A stretch of DNA of 64,000 nucleotides, taken from NCBI RefSeq assembly GCF_964199755.1, contig NC_133902.1:60886217-60950216 (forward strand), given 5' to 3'. Source of the DNA: Larus michahellis (Eukaryota > Chordata > Aves > Charadriiformes > Laridae). Shown piece after piece: positions 54,841 through 64,000 of this stretch (its first letter is position 1; every line of letters starts with the position of its first letter). The notes under the pieces are model-generated. The model was given only the letters and a program-made list of their open reading frames with translations. It did no database searches and was not told where the DNA came from. The position numbers were made by a program, and so were the translations under genes.

Positions 54841-55294
54841 TGTTTTTCTTCTCTCCCCACAGCTGCTTCCTCTTTTTTTTACTCTTCTGCTCCTCTGTCC
54901 TCCTTTTTTCTTCTCTTCCCACAGCAGCCCCTTTTTTCTTACCCCTGCTGCCCGCCTTCTTTTTCCTCCTCTTCCTCCCCAGCCCCCCTTTTGTCATCTT
55001 CCCACTGCCGCCCACTTTTTTATCCTCTCCACCCCTCTGCCCGCCTTTTTTCTCTTCCCTTCCCTATAGCTGCCCCCTTTTTTCTTCTCTTCCCACTGCC
55101 ACCCCCTTTTGTCTTCTTAACCCCTCTGCCCCGCTTTTATTTTCCTGTTCAGCCTGTTTGCCCCCCTTTTTTCCTCTTTTGCCCTTCTGCCCCCCTTTTT
55201 TTCTTCTCTTCCCCTGCCAGCTGCCCCCCTTTTTTTCTTCTCTTCCCCCGCCAGCTGCCCCCCTTTTTTCCTCTTTCCCCCTTGCTCCTTTCTT

Positions 55295-55420
55295 CTTGTC
55301 TTCCCGCCGTCCAGCCCCCCTTCTTTTTTCTTCTTGTCTTCCCGCCGTCCAGCCCCCCTTCTTTTTTCTTCTTGTCTTCCCGCCGTCCAGCCCCCCTTCT
55401 TTTTTCTTCTTGTCTTCCCA
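55295..55420 (+). repeat. 38-bp array, 3 copies, CCCGCCGTCCAGCCCCCC
   Basis: CCGCCG falls at 55304, 55342 and 55380, with TTCTTTTTTCTTCTTGTCTT between. Confidence 0.92.
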
Positions 55421-56363
55421 CACAGTCCACTTTGTTCCTCTTCCCCCTTCTGCCCCCCTTCTTGTCTTCCCTCCTCTCTGCCCCTCTGTTTTTTCCTCCT
55501 CCCCCCTATTCCCCTTTTTTCTTGTCTTCCCCCCCGCTGCTTCCTTTTTTTCTCTTCCTCCCCAGCCTCCCTTTTTCTTCTTCTCTTTCCCGTCCCATCC
55601 ACTTTGTTCCTCTTCCCCCCTCCTGCCCCCCTTTTTGTCTTCCCTGCTCTCTGCCCCCTTTTTTCTCTTCCCCCTCTTCCCCTGTTTTTTTCCTTCTCTT
55701 CCCCCCGCTGCCCCTTCTTTTTCTTCTCTTCCACCTCTCTGCCCCCTTTTTTTCTTCTCTTCCCCACAGCCGCCCCCTTTTTGTTCTTCTCTAGCCCCGC
55801 CAGCCCCCTTTTTTCCTGCTTTCCCCCCCTTTGCTCCCATTTTTCTTCTTTTCCTCGTCCTCCCCAACCCCCCTTTTTCTTCTTCTCTTTCCCCGCCAGC
55901 CCCCTTTTTTGCTTCTTTCCCTCCCCTGCTCCCCTTTTTCTTCTTTTTGCCCCCCTGCTCCCCTTTTTTTCTTTTCTTCCTGCCCAGCCCCTCTTTTCTT
56001 CTCTTCTCCCACTGCCCCCTTTTTTTTTTCTTCTCTGCCCACTGCCGCCCCCTTGGTTTTTTTCTCTTATTCCCTCTGCCCCTCTTTTTTTTTCTTATTC
56101 GCTCTGCCCCCTTTTTTTTCCTTCCGCCCCTCTGCCCCGTTTTTTTTCCTCTTTCACCTCTCTTCCCCCCCTTTTTTCTATTCTCTTCTCCACAGCCGCC
56201 CCCTTTTATTTTTTCTTCTCTTCAACTGTCCCCTTTTTTTTTCCTCTCTTCCACGGCCTGCCCCCTTTTTTTCTCTTCTTCCCCCTGTCCCCCTCCTCCC
56301 CCCGCCACCCTGTTTGTCTTTTTTCTGTCCCTTTTGCTTTTTACTTCTCTTTTTCTTCCCCAG

Positions 56364-56571
56364 GTTGCTGTTTGAGCTATAACCGTCAGTGGAAGCTGTT
56401 ATGAGTGGTAGTTCTACTTTGGGGGATGGCTCACAATACAGGCCCGAGTCTGTCTCCAGTGGGGACCTACGTATTTTCTTCCAATGCTAATGTGACTATA
56501 AGTTAATTAGCTTACTCTATCAATAATGGCCAGCCCAAGAGCCCTTTTCCGCTCCCTTGCATGGCAGTGGC
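56364..56571 (+). other. Exon-like module copy 7, truncated before its donor
   Basis: Directly after CCCCAG (AG at 56362-56363), GTTGCTGTTTGAGCTATAAC, TTATGAGTGGTAG, TTTGGGGGATGGCT, TCTCCAGTGGGGACCTACGT and GTTAATTAGCTTACTC follow the long-form exon of modules 4 and 6. It breaks off inside TGCATGGCAGTGGCCTGTA and continues in satellite. The donor and intron-like segment are missing, so the unit that owns the giant tract has lost its downstream splice signals. Confidence 0.7.
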
Positions 56572-59500
56572 CTGTATTGCCGTGTCATTCTCTTGACTGG
56601 CATTTTAGACATTCTGGGATTGTCCTCATATGTATTTGGGGAATTTTATCGGTTGCTCTTCTTGAGCATGCATTGCGTCGTTACCGCCTTGTGCTGTGTT
56701 GTCTTGCATTGCATTGCCCTGTTGTCGTTCTGACTGCTATCGGATATATTTTGTCATTGCAGCGCCCTGTATTGTGTTACATTTTGTCTTGTACTGCTCT
56801 GTCATCTTCCTGGCTGCCGTCCTGCATATATTGGCATTGTCCTGCACTGTATTACGGGTTATTTAATGGGTTGTTTATTTTTGACTGAGTATTGTACTGT
56901 ACCACCCTGTATTGTGTTATGTCTCACATTGTATTGCCCTGTCATAATCTGGACTGTCATGTCATTTATTTGTGTGTTGTCCCGCCACGGCGTTGTGGGT
57001 TTTTTTTATCGGTTGGTATTTATTTGATTGCATACAGCATTATATGGCACTGTGTAATGTCGTGTCTTCAATTCTGCCACCCTGTAACTGTCTCGATTGC
57101 CACCCGAGGTTGTTTGGAATCGTACCGTTCTTTATTGTGGGGTTTCGATCGGTCGGTCCTTACTTTATTCTGTATTGCATTGTACCTCCCTGTATACTGT
57201 CACGTCTTGCATTTTATTACCCTGTCATTGTCTGCACTGTCATGTGAGACTCTCTGGGATTTTACGGCACTGCATTGTGGGTGGATTTGATCCGTTGCTC
57301 TACATTTAACTTTTTATTGCTTTGTCCTGCCCTTTATTTTCTGATATGTTGCATTGTATTTCCCTGTGACTGTCCCGAGAGCCATCCGATACATTCTAGC
57401 ATTGACAGGCACCATATCGCGAGCTTCTTAATCAGTTGTACTTTGTGTGCCCGCGTACCGGCTTGGACCTGCCTGTATGGTGTTCTGTCTCAAATGTTAC
57501 TCCTCTGTAACTGCCTTTCCTGCCACCTGAGACTGTGTTTGATTGTACTGTGCTGTATTGTGGTTTTTCTTTAATTAGTGCTGTATTGCATTGTGTATTC
57601 CCTTCTACTGTTCAGTATTGTGTTACGTATTCCTTTGTATAAGCGTGTCACGGTTTTGACTGTCTTTTGTGACATTCTGTCATAGTACTGCACTGTAATG
57701 TCAGTTTTTTGTTTGATCATTCCTTACTTGATTGCGTATTGGCCTTGAACTGCCCTGTATAATGTTATGTCTTGCATTGCGTTGCTCCGTCATTGTCTTA
57801 ACTGTCACTGTAGACATCGTGTCCTAGGACTGGAATGTATTGTGGGTATTTTAACAGGCTGTTATTTATTTGACTGTGTTATGGTGTTATGCCTGCTATT
57901 ATGTCTAGCTTTGTATTGCCTGCTCATTGACTGTCACTTCAGACTGTCTGGGATTATATTGAACTGTATTGTTAATTTTTTCATCGGCTGTTTTGTATGT
58001 GACTTGGTATTACCCTGTACTGCCCTGTATACTGTTATGTGTTGCATTGTATTGCCCCGTCAGTGTCTCGATTGTCATTTTAGAGATTGTGTCATAGCAT
58101 TGCACTGTATTGCGGTTATTTTAATCGGCCATTCTTGATTTGACTGCATATTGACTTGTCCTGCCTGCTATACCGTTACGTCTGGCACTGTATTGCTATG
58201 GTATTGTTTTTACTGTCGTCTTAGACATTGTGTCATAGGACTGCACCATATTGTGAATTTTTTCATCGGCTGTTTTTTTTTTTAAACAACCGTGTATTGC
58301 TGTGTACTGCTCCTGTATAGCCTTACGTCTTGCGTTGTATCGCACTGTCATTGCGTGGACTGTCAATTCAGACCGTCTATGATTAACAAAATTCACAATG
58401 TAGTGCAGTACATTGACTGTTAGTTATTTGACTGCGTATTGCCTTGTAGCGCCCTGTATACCGTGATATCTTGCATTCTGTCATTTTGTCATTGTCTTGG
58501 CTGACACTTTAGACATGGTGTCATAGCGCTGCATTCTATTGTGGGTATCGGCTGTTAACTCATTTGGCCACGTATTGCCTCGTGCTGCCCTGTATTGTGG
58601 TATGTATAGCATCGTGTTGCTCTGTGATTGTCTTGACTGTCTTTTTAGACAATCCGTCATAGGACTGCACCATATTGTTAGTATTTTATGTGCTTGGTTT
58701 TTTGATCGTGTATTGCCTTGTACCACTGTATAGCGCGGTATCTGTATTGCAGTGCCTCATCATTGTATCGATCGTCATTTTAGACATTGTGTCATAGGAC
58801 TGTGTTGCATTGTTGGTATTTTAATGGGTTGCTTTTCATTAAGCTGCGTATTGCCTTGTACTGCCCTGTGTCATGTCATGTCTTGTATCATATGGCCCTA
58901 TCATTGTATCGATTGTCATTTCAGACCATCTGCAACTGTAGTGCCCTATACAGTTAAATTTTGAATCGGCTGGTATTTATTTGACTGTTTATTGCCTTCT
59001 GTTGCTCTGTATAATGCGATGTCTTGCATTGTAGTATTGTCCTGTCATTGTATCGATTTGTCATTTTAGATGTTGTGTCATAGGACTCAATTGTATTGTG
59101 GGTATTGTAATTGACTGTTATTTATTTGAACGTGTCTTGTCTTGTACTTCCCTGTATTGTGTTATGACTTGTCTTTCATTGCTCTGTCCTTGTTTTGACG
59201 GTCATTCTTGATGTTTTGTCATAGGACTGCAATGTATTGCGAATTTTTTAGCGTTTTTTTTTTTTATTTGACCGGGTATTGCCTTGCAGCGCCCCGTATA
59301 CTGTCACGTCTTGCATTGTAATTCTTTGTCATTGTCTTGGCTTATTTCAGACCGCCTGGGATTGTACTTCACAGTCTTGTCAATTTTCGAATCAGCTATT
59401 CTTTATTTGACCACGCATTGGCTTGTACCGCCCTGTATGCTGTAATGTCTTCTGTTGTATCGCCCTGTCATTTTCTTGACCGTCATTTCTGAGTTCCCGG

Positions 59501-60695
59501 GATTGTACTGGAGCGTATTGTCAATTTTTGAGTCCCATGTTATTTATTTGTCTGCATATCGCTTTGCGCCGCCCGGTATACCGTAATGCCTTGCATTGTA
59601 TTGTCCTGTCATTGTCTCGATTGTAACTTTAGAGATCGTGTCATAGTGCTGCACTGTATTGTGTGTTTTAATTGTCTGTTCTTTGGCCGCATATTGCCTT
59701 GTGCCGCTCAATATACCGTTACATCTTGCATCGTATCGCCTTGTCACTGTCTCGATTTGTTATTTTAGACAATGTATCGTAGGACTGCACTGTATTGTTA
59801 CTATTTTATTTGGTGGCTGTTTTTTTGACCGTGTATTGCGCTGTACCGCTCCGTACAATGTGATGTCTTGTGTCGTATCACCATGTCATGGTCTCAATCA
59901 TCCTTTTAGACCTCGTCTCATAGCGCTACAGTGTTGTGTATTTGTTAGCGTGCCATTCTTTATTTGATTGCATGTTGGCTTTTACTGCCCCATGTACTGC
60001 TACGTCTCACATCGTATCGCCCTGTCATTTTCCTGACTGTCACTTCAGAGCGTCTGGGATCGTACAGTAATGTACTGTTAATATTGCAAACAATTGTTCT
60101 TTGTTTGCCCCAGTGATGGCTTTTACTACCTTGTATACTGGTAGGCCTTGCATTGTATCACAGTGTCACGGTCTTGAATGTAATTTTAAATATTGTGTCA
60201 TTGTCCTGCACTGTTTTGTGGGCATTTTAATTGGCTCTAATTTATTTCTCTGCCTATTGCCTCGTACTGCCCTGTATTGTGGTACGTCTTACATTGTATT
60301 GCCCCGTGATTGTATCGGTTGTTATTGTAGGCACTCTGTCATAGGACTGCACCGTATCATGGCTATTTTCCTTGGTTGTTGTTTATTTGGCCATGTATTG
60401 CCTTGTACTGCCCCGTATCATGTTACACCTAGCATTGTATTGCTCTGCCGTTGTCTTGACCGACATCTGATGTCTTCTGCCAGCATACGTCCCGGAGTCG
60501 TCAAATCTTTCATCGGCCACTCTTTATTGGACCGTGTGTAGCAGCGTACCATCATGTACAGTGTTACGTCTTGCGTTGCATTGCTCTGCCTTTGTCTTGC
60601 TTGTCAGCGGAACCTGTCTGTGAATGTACTGCACCATATTGGGAATTTGTTAGTCGATTGTTAGTTATTTGACACTGTTGTGATGTGATGTCCCC
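56572..60695 (+). repeat. Degenerate ~140-bp satellite, block 8
   Basis: Same family. Here a subtype with GTCATAGGACTGCACTGTAT dominates, at 58093, 58233, 58521, 58656, 58792 and 59069 and so on (135-140 bp or twice that). The block ends with the tract anchor TTTGACACTGTTGTGATGTG, CCCCTTGTCCCTAATAC at 60668-60710, but no pyrimidine tract or exon module follows. The 470-bp array begins instead. Confidence 0.88.
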
Positions 60696-61023
60696 TTGTC
60701 CCTAATACTTCTGACATTGAGGTCGTATGTGGAGTTGAGTCCTGCTTTACCAAAGGCACGCAGAGCCAAATGAAAGAATAAAAAAGCCCCAGCCAGTGGA
60801 TTCCCCCCGCCCTGGCCCTGGCTGGGGGTTTTTTTTCTTCCCCCGGTCCCGGCCCCTCCGCGAGGCGACAGTTGTCGCCAAAGTTTGGGTGGAGGTAGGG
60901 CTCCGGGCGGGGTTTTGTCAGGCAGGGACATTTAGGAGCCCCCCGCGAGCAGCGCTCCTGGGGAGCGAAGCCTGCGGGGGGGGACGGCATCTGGCAGTAG
61001 GTGGTCAGAGGCAGGCAGGAGCC

Positions 61024-61075
61024 GAGAGCGGTGGCTGTTCTGTGTGGTCGTTGAGAGAGCGGTGTGCGTGGCGCT
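61024..61075 (+). repeat. 31-bp minisatellite, unit 1 (one copy)
   Basis: GAGAGCGGTGGCTGTTCTGT plus GTGGTCGTTGA once, followed by the closing GAGAGCGGTGTGCG. Confidence 0.9.
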
Positions 61076-61400
61076 TGTGTTTTGGTGGTGGTGTTGCCTC
61101 TCAGGTCATATGTGGAGTCGAGCCTTGCTTACCGAAGGCACGCAGAGCCAAATGAAAGAATAAAAAAGCCCCAGCTGGGGGATTTTTTTTTTCCCTCCCC
61201 TGGCTGGGGTTTTTTTCCCCCGGTCCCGGCCCCTCCGCGTGGCGACAGTTGTCGCCAAAGTTTGGGCGGAGGTAGGGCTCCGGGCGGGGTTTTGTCAGGC
61301 AGGGACATTTAGGAGCCCCCCGCGAGCAGCGCTCCTGGGGAGCGAAGCCTGCGGGGGGGGACGGCATCTGGCAGTAGGTGGTCAGAGGCAGGCAGGAGCC

Positions 61401-61538
61401 GAGAGCGGTGGCTGTTCTGTGTGGTCGTTGAGAGAGCGGTGGCTGTTCTGTGTGGTCGTTGAGAGAGCGGTGGCTGTTCTGTGTGGTCGTTGAGAGAGCG
61501 GTGGCTGTTCTGTGTGGTCGTTGAGAGAGCGGTGTGCG
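61401..61538 (+). repeat. 31-bp minisatellite, unit 2 (four copies)
   Basis: Copies start at 61401, 61432, 61463 and 61494, all alike, closing with GAGAGCGGTGTGCG at 61525. Units 3 and 4 have the same four copies (61871 and 62341), two of the unit 3 copies with CTGTTTTGT. Units 1 and 5 have one copy. Confidence 0.95.
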
Positions 61539-62870
61539 TGGCGCTTGTGTTTTGGTGGTGGTGTTGCCTCTCAGGTCATATGTGGAGTCGAGCCTTGCTT
61601 ACCGAAGGCACGCAGAGCCAAATGAAAGAATAAAAAAGCCCCAGCTGGGGGATTTTTTTTTTCCCTCCCCTGGCTGGGGTTTTTTTCCCCCGGTCCCGGC
61701 CCCTCCGCGAGGCGACAGTTGTCGCCAAAGTTTGGGCGGAGGTAGGGCTCCGGGCGGGGTTTTGTCAGGCAGGGACATTTAGGAGCCCCCCGCGAGCAGC
61801 GCTCCTGGGGAGCGAAGCCTGCGGGGGGGGACGGCATCTGGCAGTAGGTGGTCAGAGGCAGGCAGGAGCCGAGAGCGGTGGCTGTTTTGTGTGGTCGTTG
61901 AGAGAGCGGTGGCTGTTTTGTGTGGTCGTTGAGAGAGCGGTGGCTGTTCTGTGTGGTCGTTGAGAGAGCGGTGGCTGTTCTGTGTGGTCGTTGAGAGAGC
62001 GGTGTGCGTGGCGCTTGTGTTTTGGTGGTGGTGTTGCCTCTCAGGTCATATGTGGAGTCGAGCCTTGCTTACCGAAGGCACGCAGAGCCAAATGAAAGAA
62101 TAAAAAAGCCCCAGCTGGGGGATTTTTTTTTTCCCTCCCCTGGCTGGGGTTTTTTTCCCCCGGTCCCGGCCCCTCCGCGAGGCGACAGTTGTCGCCAAAG
62201 TTTGGGCGGAGGTAGGGCTCCGGGCGGGGTTTTGTCAGGCAGGGACATTTAGGAGCCCCCCGCGAGCAGCGCTCCTGGGGAGCGAAGCCTGCGGGGGGGG
62301 ACGGCATCTGGCAGTAGGTGGTCAGAGGCAGGCAGGAGCCGAGAGCGGTGGCTGTTCTGTGTGGTCGTTGAGAGAGCGGTGGCTGTTCTGTGTGGTCGTT
62401 GAGAGAGCGGTGGCTGTTCTGTGTGGTCGTTGAGAGAGCGGTGGCTGTTCTGTGTGGTCGTTGAGAGAGCGGTGTGCGTGGTGCTTGTGTTTTGGTGGTG
62501 GTGTTGCCTCTCAGGTCATATGTGGAGTCGAGCCTTGCTTACCGAAGGCACGCAGAGCCAAATGAAAGAATAAAAAAGCCCCAGCTGGGGGATTTTTTTT
62601 TTCCCTCCCCTGGCTGGGGTTTTTTTCCCCCGGTCCCGGCCCCTCCGCGAGGCGACAGTTGTCGCCAAAGTTTGGGCGGAGGTAGGGCTCCGGGCGGGGT
62701 TTTGTCAGGCAGGGACATTTAGGAGCCCCCCGCGAGCAGCGCTCCTGGGGAGCGAAGCCTGCGGGGGGGGACGGCATCTGGCAGTAGGTGGTCAGAGGCA
62801 GGCAGGAGCCGAGAGCGGTGGCTGTTCTGTGTGGTCGTTGAGAGAGTGGTGTGTTTGGAGTGTGTGAAGG

Positions 62871-64000
62871 CTAGGATGCTTCTGGTTTGGTTCCACCAAA
62901 AAAAGAAAGAAGTAAGGTGTGATATCTTTTGATGAGATGATGGCTTATAGTGATATGTCAGTAGAATTTACAAGGGTAGCAGATAATTTCAGTGTTGATG
63001 TGGAAACAGAGCTGATAGTGGCGGGGTGGGGGGAAGGTAGAAGTAGTTGTGTCAAGAACAGTTTTCATTTGGAGTGTACAGGTACTTGTAGTAATTGTTG
63101 TAAATGATCAGGTAAGTTCCATCATGGTGTAGGAGGGAGCCTGGACAAGGTGTAGGTAAATGTAGCTGTGGATAGGTTCCAGGAAAGTCAGGGTTTTAGG
63201 TGTTAATAAGTAGTCAACTGGTAGATTTGGCTGTGCTGAGGTATTGGTGTTAAACTTACTCAAAGGTAATTACAGAAGCATAGACTGCTAATAGGACCCA
63301 ATTAGTGTTGAACCTGAACATTGATTGCAATGAGCTAATAGGGGGAAGTGAAATATGTTTAGGCTGTATTCTGAGGGAAATATCACACTAAGCCATAAAG
63401 CAGGGGAGCCGCTACATGTGCGGTGAAATTCTGTGTATGGGGGCAAGAGCTAGATCTGGTAGGTAAACTACACCTTAATAGAGTCGCGTTGTGGTTTGTG
63501 CAGGGCTTGCTAGCCAAATGAAGGAGAGAAGCTTTCTCTGGCCCTATATCTTCAGGGAGAGGGCAGAGATAGTTTAGAGCTCAGGAGAAAAAGCTACAGT
63601 GTTGTAAGGGAAGAAATATGTATATAATGGAAGAATAGCAAGGCAAGTAAGGAGATGTTTGCAATGCATGGCATTCTCTATCAAGCTCCCAGGACAACAA
63701 TGGCATGGGCAACAGGCACGGGGGAAGCAGCAGGTAGGAGTCTGTGACTGACAGACTTTGGGACATGTTTCTGGATTCACAAATGCAGTCATCAAGATTC
63801 AAGGTCTGCATTTACCAACAGTGAAGTTTACGAACAGTAACTTCCATAAGGTTTAGGTGAGAGCAGGACTAGTTCCACTGTCTATAATAAAGCTACATCT
63901 TAATTCTCCATTATAAGTTTTGTATTGTTTGTCTGGTGTGTGTTTGAGTCAGACCGCATCCGAGTCTTAGCGTGCTTGTTGCTGAGTGTGGCTGTGTTGG
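62871..64000. other. Unassigned single-copy-looking sequence
   Basis: No repeat family from the rest of the window continues here. Short frames (62 codons plus, 73 and 76 codons minus) have no recognisable domain. Splice-like sequences (TTTTCAT, GATCAG|GTAAGTTCC at ~63112) are present, so this could be part of an intron or of a non-coding transcript. A poly(A)-like CAATAATAAAGC does not occur, but TATAATAAAGCTACATC near 63884 contains AATAAA. Confidence 0.3.

Larger units (their letters stand above)
43765..56363 (+). repeat. 12.6-kb polypyrimidine mega-array (C/T on plus strand)
   Basis: Almost every base is C or T, broken mainly by short islands CACAG, ACGG, CCGCC and GTCC. The block is a patchwork of clonal sub-arrays (26, 30, 31, 32, 33, 34-35, 38, 39, 55-56, 58 and 62 bp) joined by mixed sequence. 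Upstream it begins at the tract anchor, and downstream it ends TTTTTCTTCCCCAG|GTTGCTGTTTGAGC, an exon-like module. It therefore occupies the position of a 35-80 bp 3' splice-site tract. C/T-only DNA has no stop codons on the plus strand, which explains huge frames (up to ~1600 codons). Sub-arrays are listed separately. Confidence 0.93.
60720..62870 (+). repeat. 470-bp GC-rich tandem array, five units
   Basis: Units start at AGGTCATATGTGGAG: 60720 (diverged, 383 bp), 61103, 61573, 62043 and 62513 (partial). Units 2-4 are exactly 470 bp and almost identical. Each has an AATAAAAAAGCCCCAGCTGG segment with a CCCCAGCTGGGG palindrome and a T-run, a CpG-rich middle (CGAGGCGACAGTTGTCGCC, itself a palindromic GGCGACAGTTGTCGCC), a G8 run (CCTGCGGGGGGGGACGG) and a minisatellite. 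Length differences between units come from the minisatellite only. The repeated 82-codon plus and 88-codon minus frames mirror the repeat and are not supported as genes. Confidence 0.94.

Noticed and set aside
43715..56404. Very long plus-strand open frames (541, 1280, 1045, 926, 1073 and 1597 codons) and purine-rich minus-strand frames
   Set aside because: A C/T-only strand cannot encode TAA, TAG or TGA, so all three frames stay open. The predicted proteins are P/F/S/L low complexity, the frames overlap each other and they follow the repeat units. No start context or domain supports translation.
61170..61195. Rho-independent-type terminator (CCCCAGCTGGGG followed by a T-run)
   Set aside because: The form is right but the context is a vertebrate tandem repeat. 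I mention the palindrome in the array entry and do not call a bacterial terminator.
61064..62777. Repeated 82-codon (+) and 88-codon (-) frames in the 470-bp array
   Set aside because: They overlap each other on opposite strands and repeat with the unit. There is no codon-level divergence to test and no recognised domain, so I keep them as by-products of GC-rich repeat DNA.
1..64000. tRNA, rRNA, snRNA genes, telomeric TTAGGG arrays or the known 41-42-bp avian microchromosome satellite
   Set aside because: I looked for conserved A/B boxes, rRNA core sequences and TTAGGG runs and saw none. The periods and sequences of the arrays here do not match a ~41-bp microchromosome repeat.

Overview
The window looks like repeat-dominated nuclear DNA from a bird. 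The evidence is two CR1 LINE 3' ends with typical avian RT-domain reading frames and an alpharetrovirus-type endogenous retrovirus (tRNA-Trp primer-binding site, 6-bp target duplication, gp37-like TM). I see no intact conventional protein-coding gene, no tRNA or rRNA, and no prokaryotic signal. A heterochromatic W chromosome or a microchromosome is plausible but is inference only; the species cannot be named from what is visible.

Layout. (1) 1-6558, 35011-43760 and 56364-60695 belong to one higher-order repeat. It consists of a long run of a degenerate ~140-bp satellite, a short pyrimidine tract ending in an AG, an exon-like module of ~228-244 bp, a strong GTAAGTGAC donor, a ~355-bp intron-like segment ending in a TCTYTYAG acceptor, and then satellite again. 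Five copies keep both the donor and the acceptor. (2) 6559-7760 and ~20040-35010 hold a second family, a 3.4-3.9 kb macrosatellite with two TATA-type promoter motifs per unit and many splice-like signals; one of its promoters derives from an LTR that is also present as a clean solo LTR at 18097-19342. (3) 8441-9830 is an old ~168-bp T-rich tandem repeat. (4) 10340-15733 is a rearranged provirus on the minus strand, inserted in a CR1 element. (5) 43765-56363 is a 12.6-kb block, almost pure C/T on the plus strand, built of about 20 clonal sub-arrays of 26-62 bp units. It sits exactly where other copies of the higher-order repeat have only a 35-80 bp polypyrimidine tract before the exon-like module. 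(6) 60720-62870 is a five-unit 470-bp GC-rich array with an internal 31-bp minisatellite. (7) 62871-64000 is unassigned.

How the parts relate. The satellite/exon-module family and the macrosatellite are physically fused at 6558/6559 and near 35010, so the locus is a mosaic of two repeat families that both look like transcribed, spliced, multicopy non-coding units. The most striking candidate for something undescribed is the higher-order 'satellite plus spliced module' unit, together with the enormous expansion of its 3' splice-site pyrimidine tract. The very long open frames in the C/T block arise because C/T-only DNA cannot spell a stop codon; they are not credible genes.
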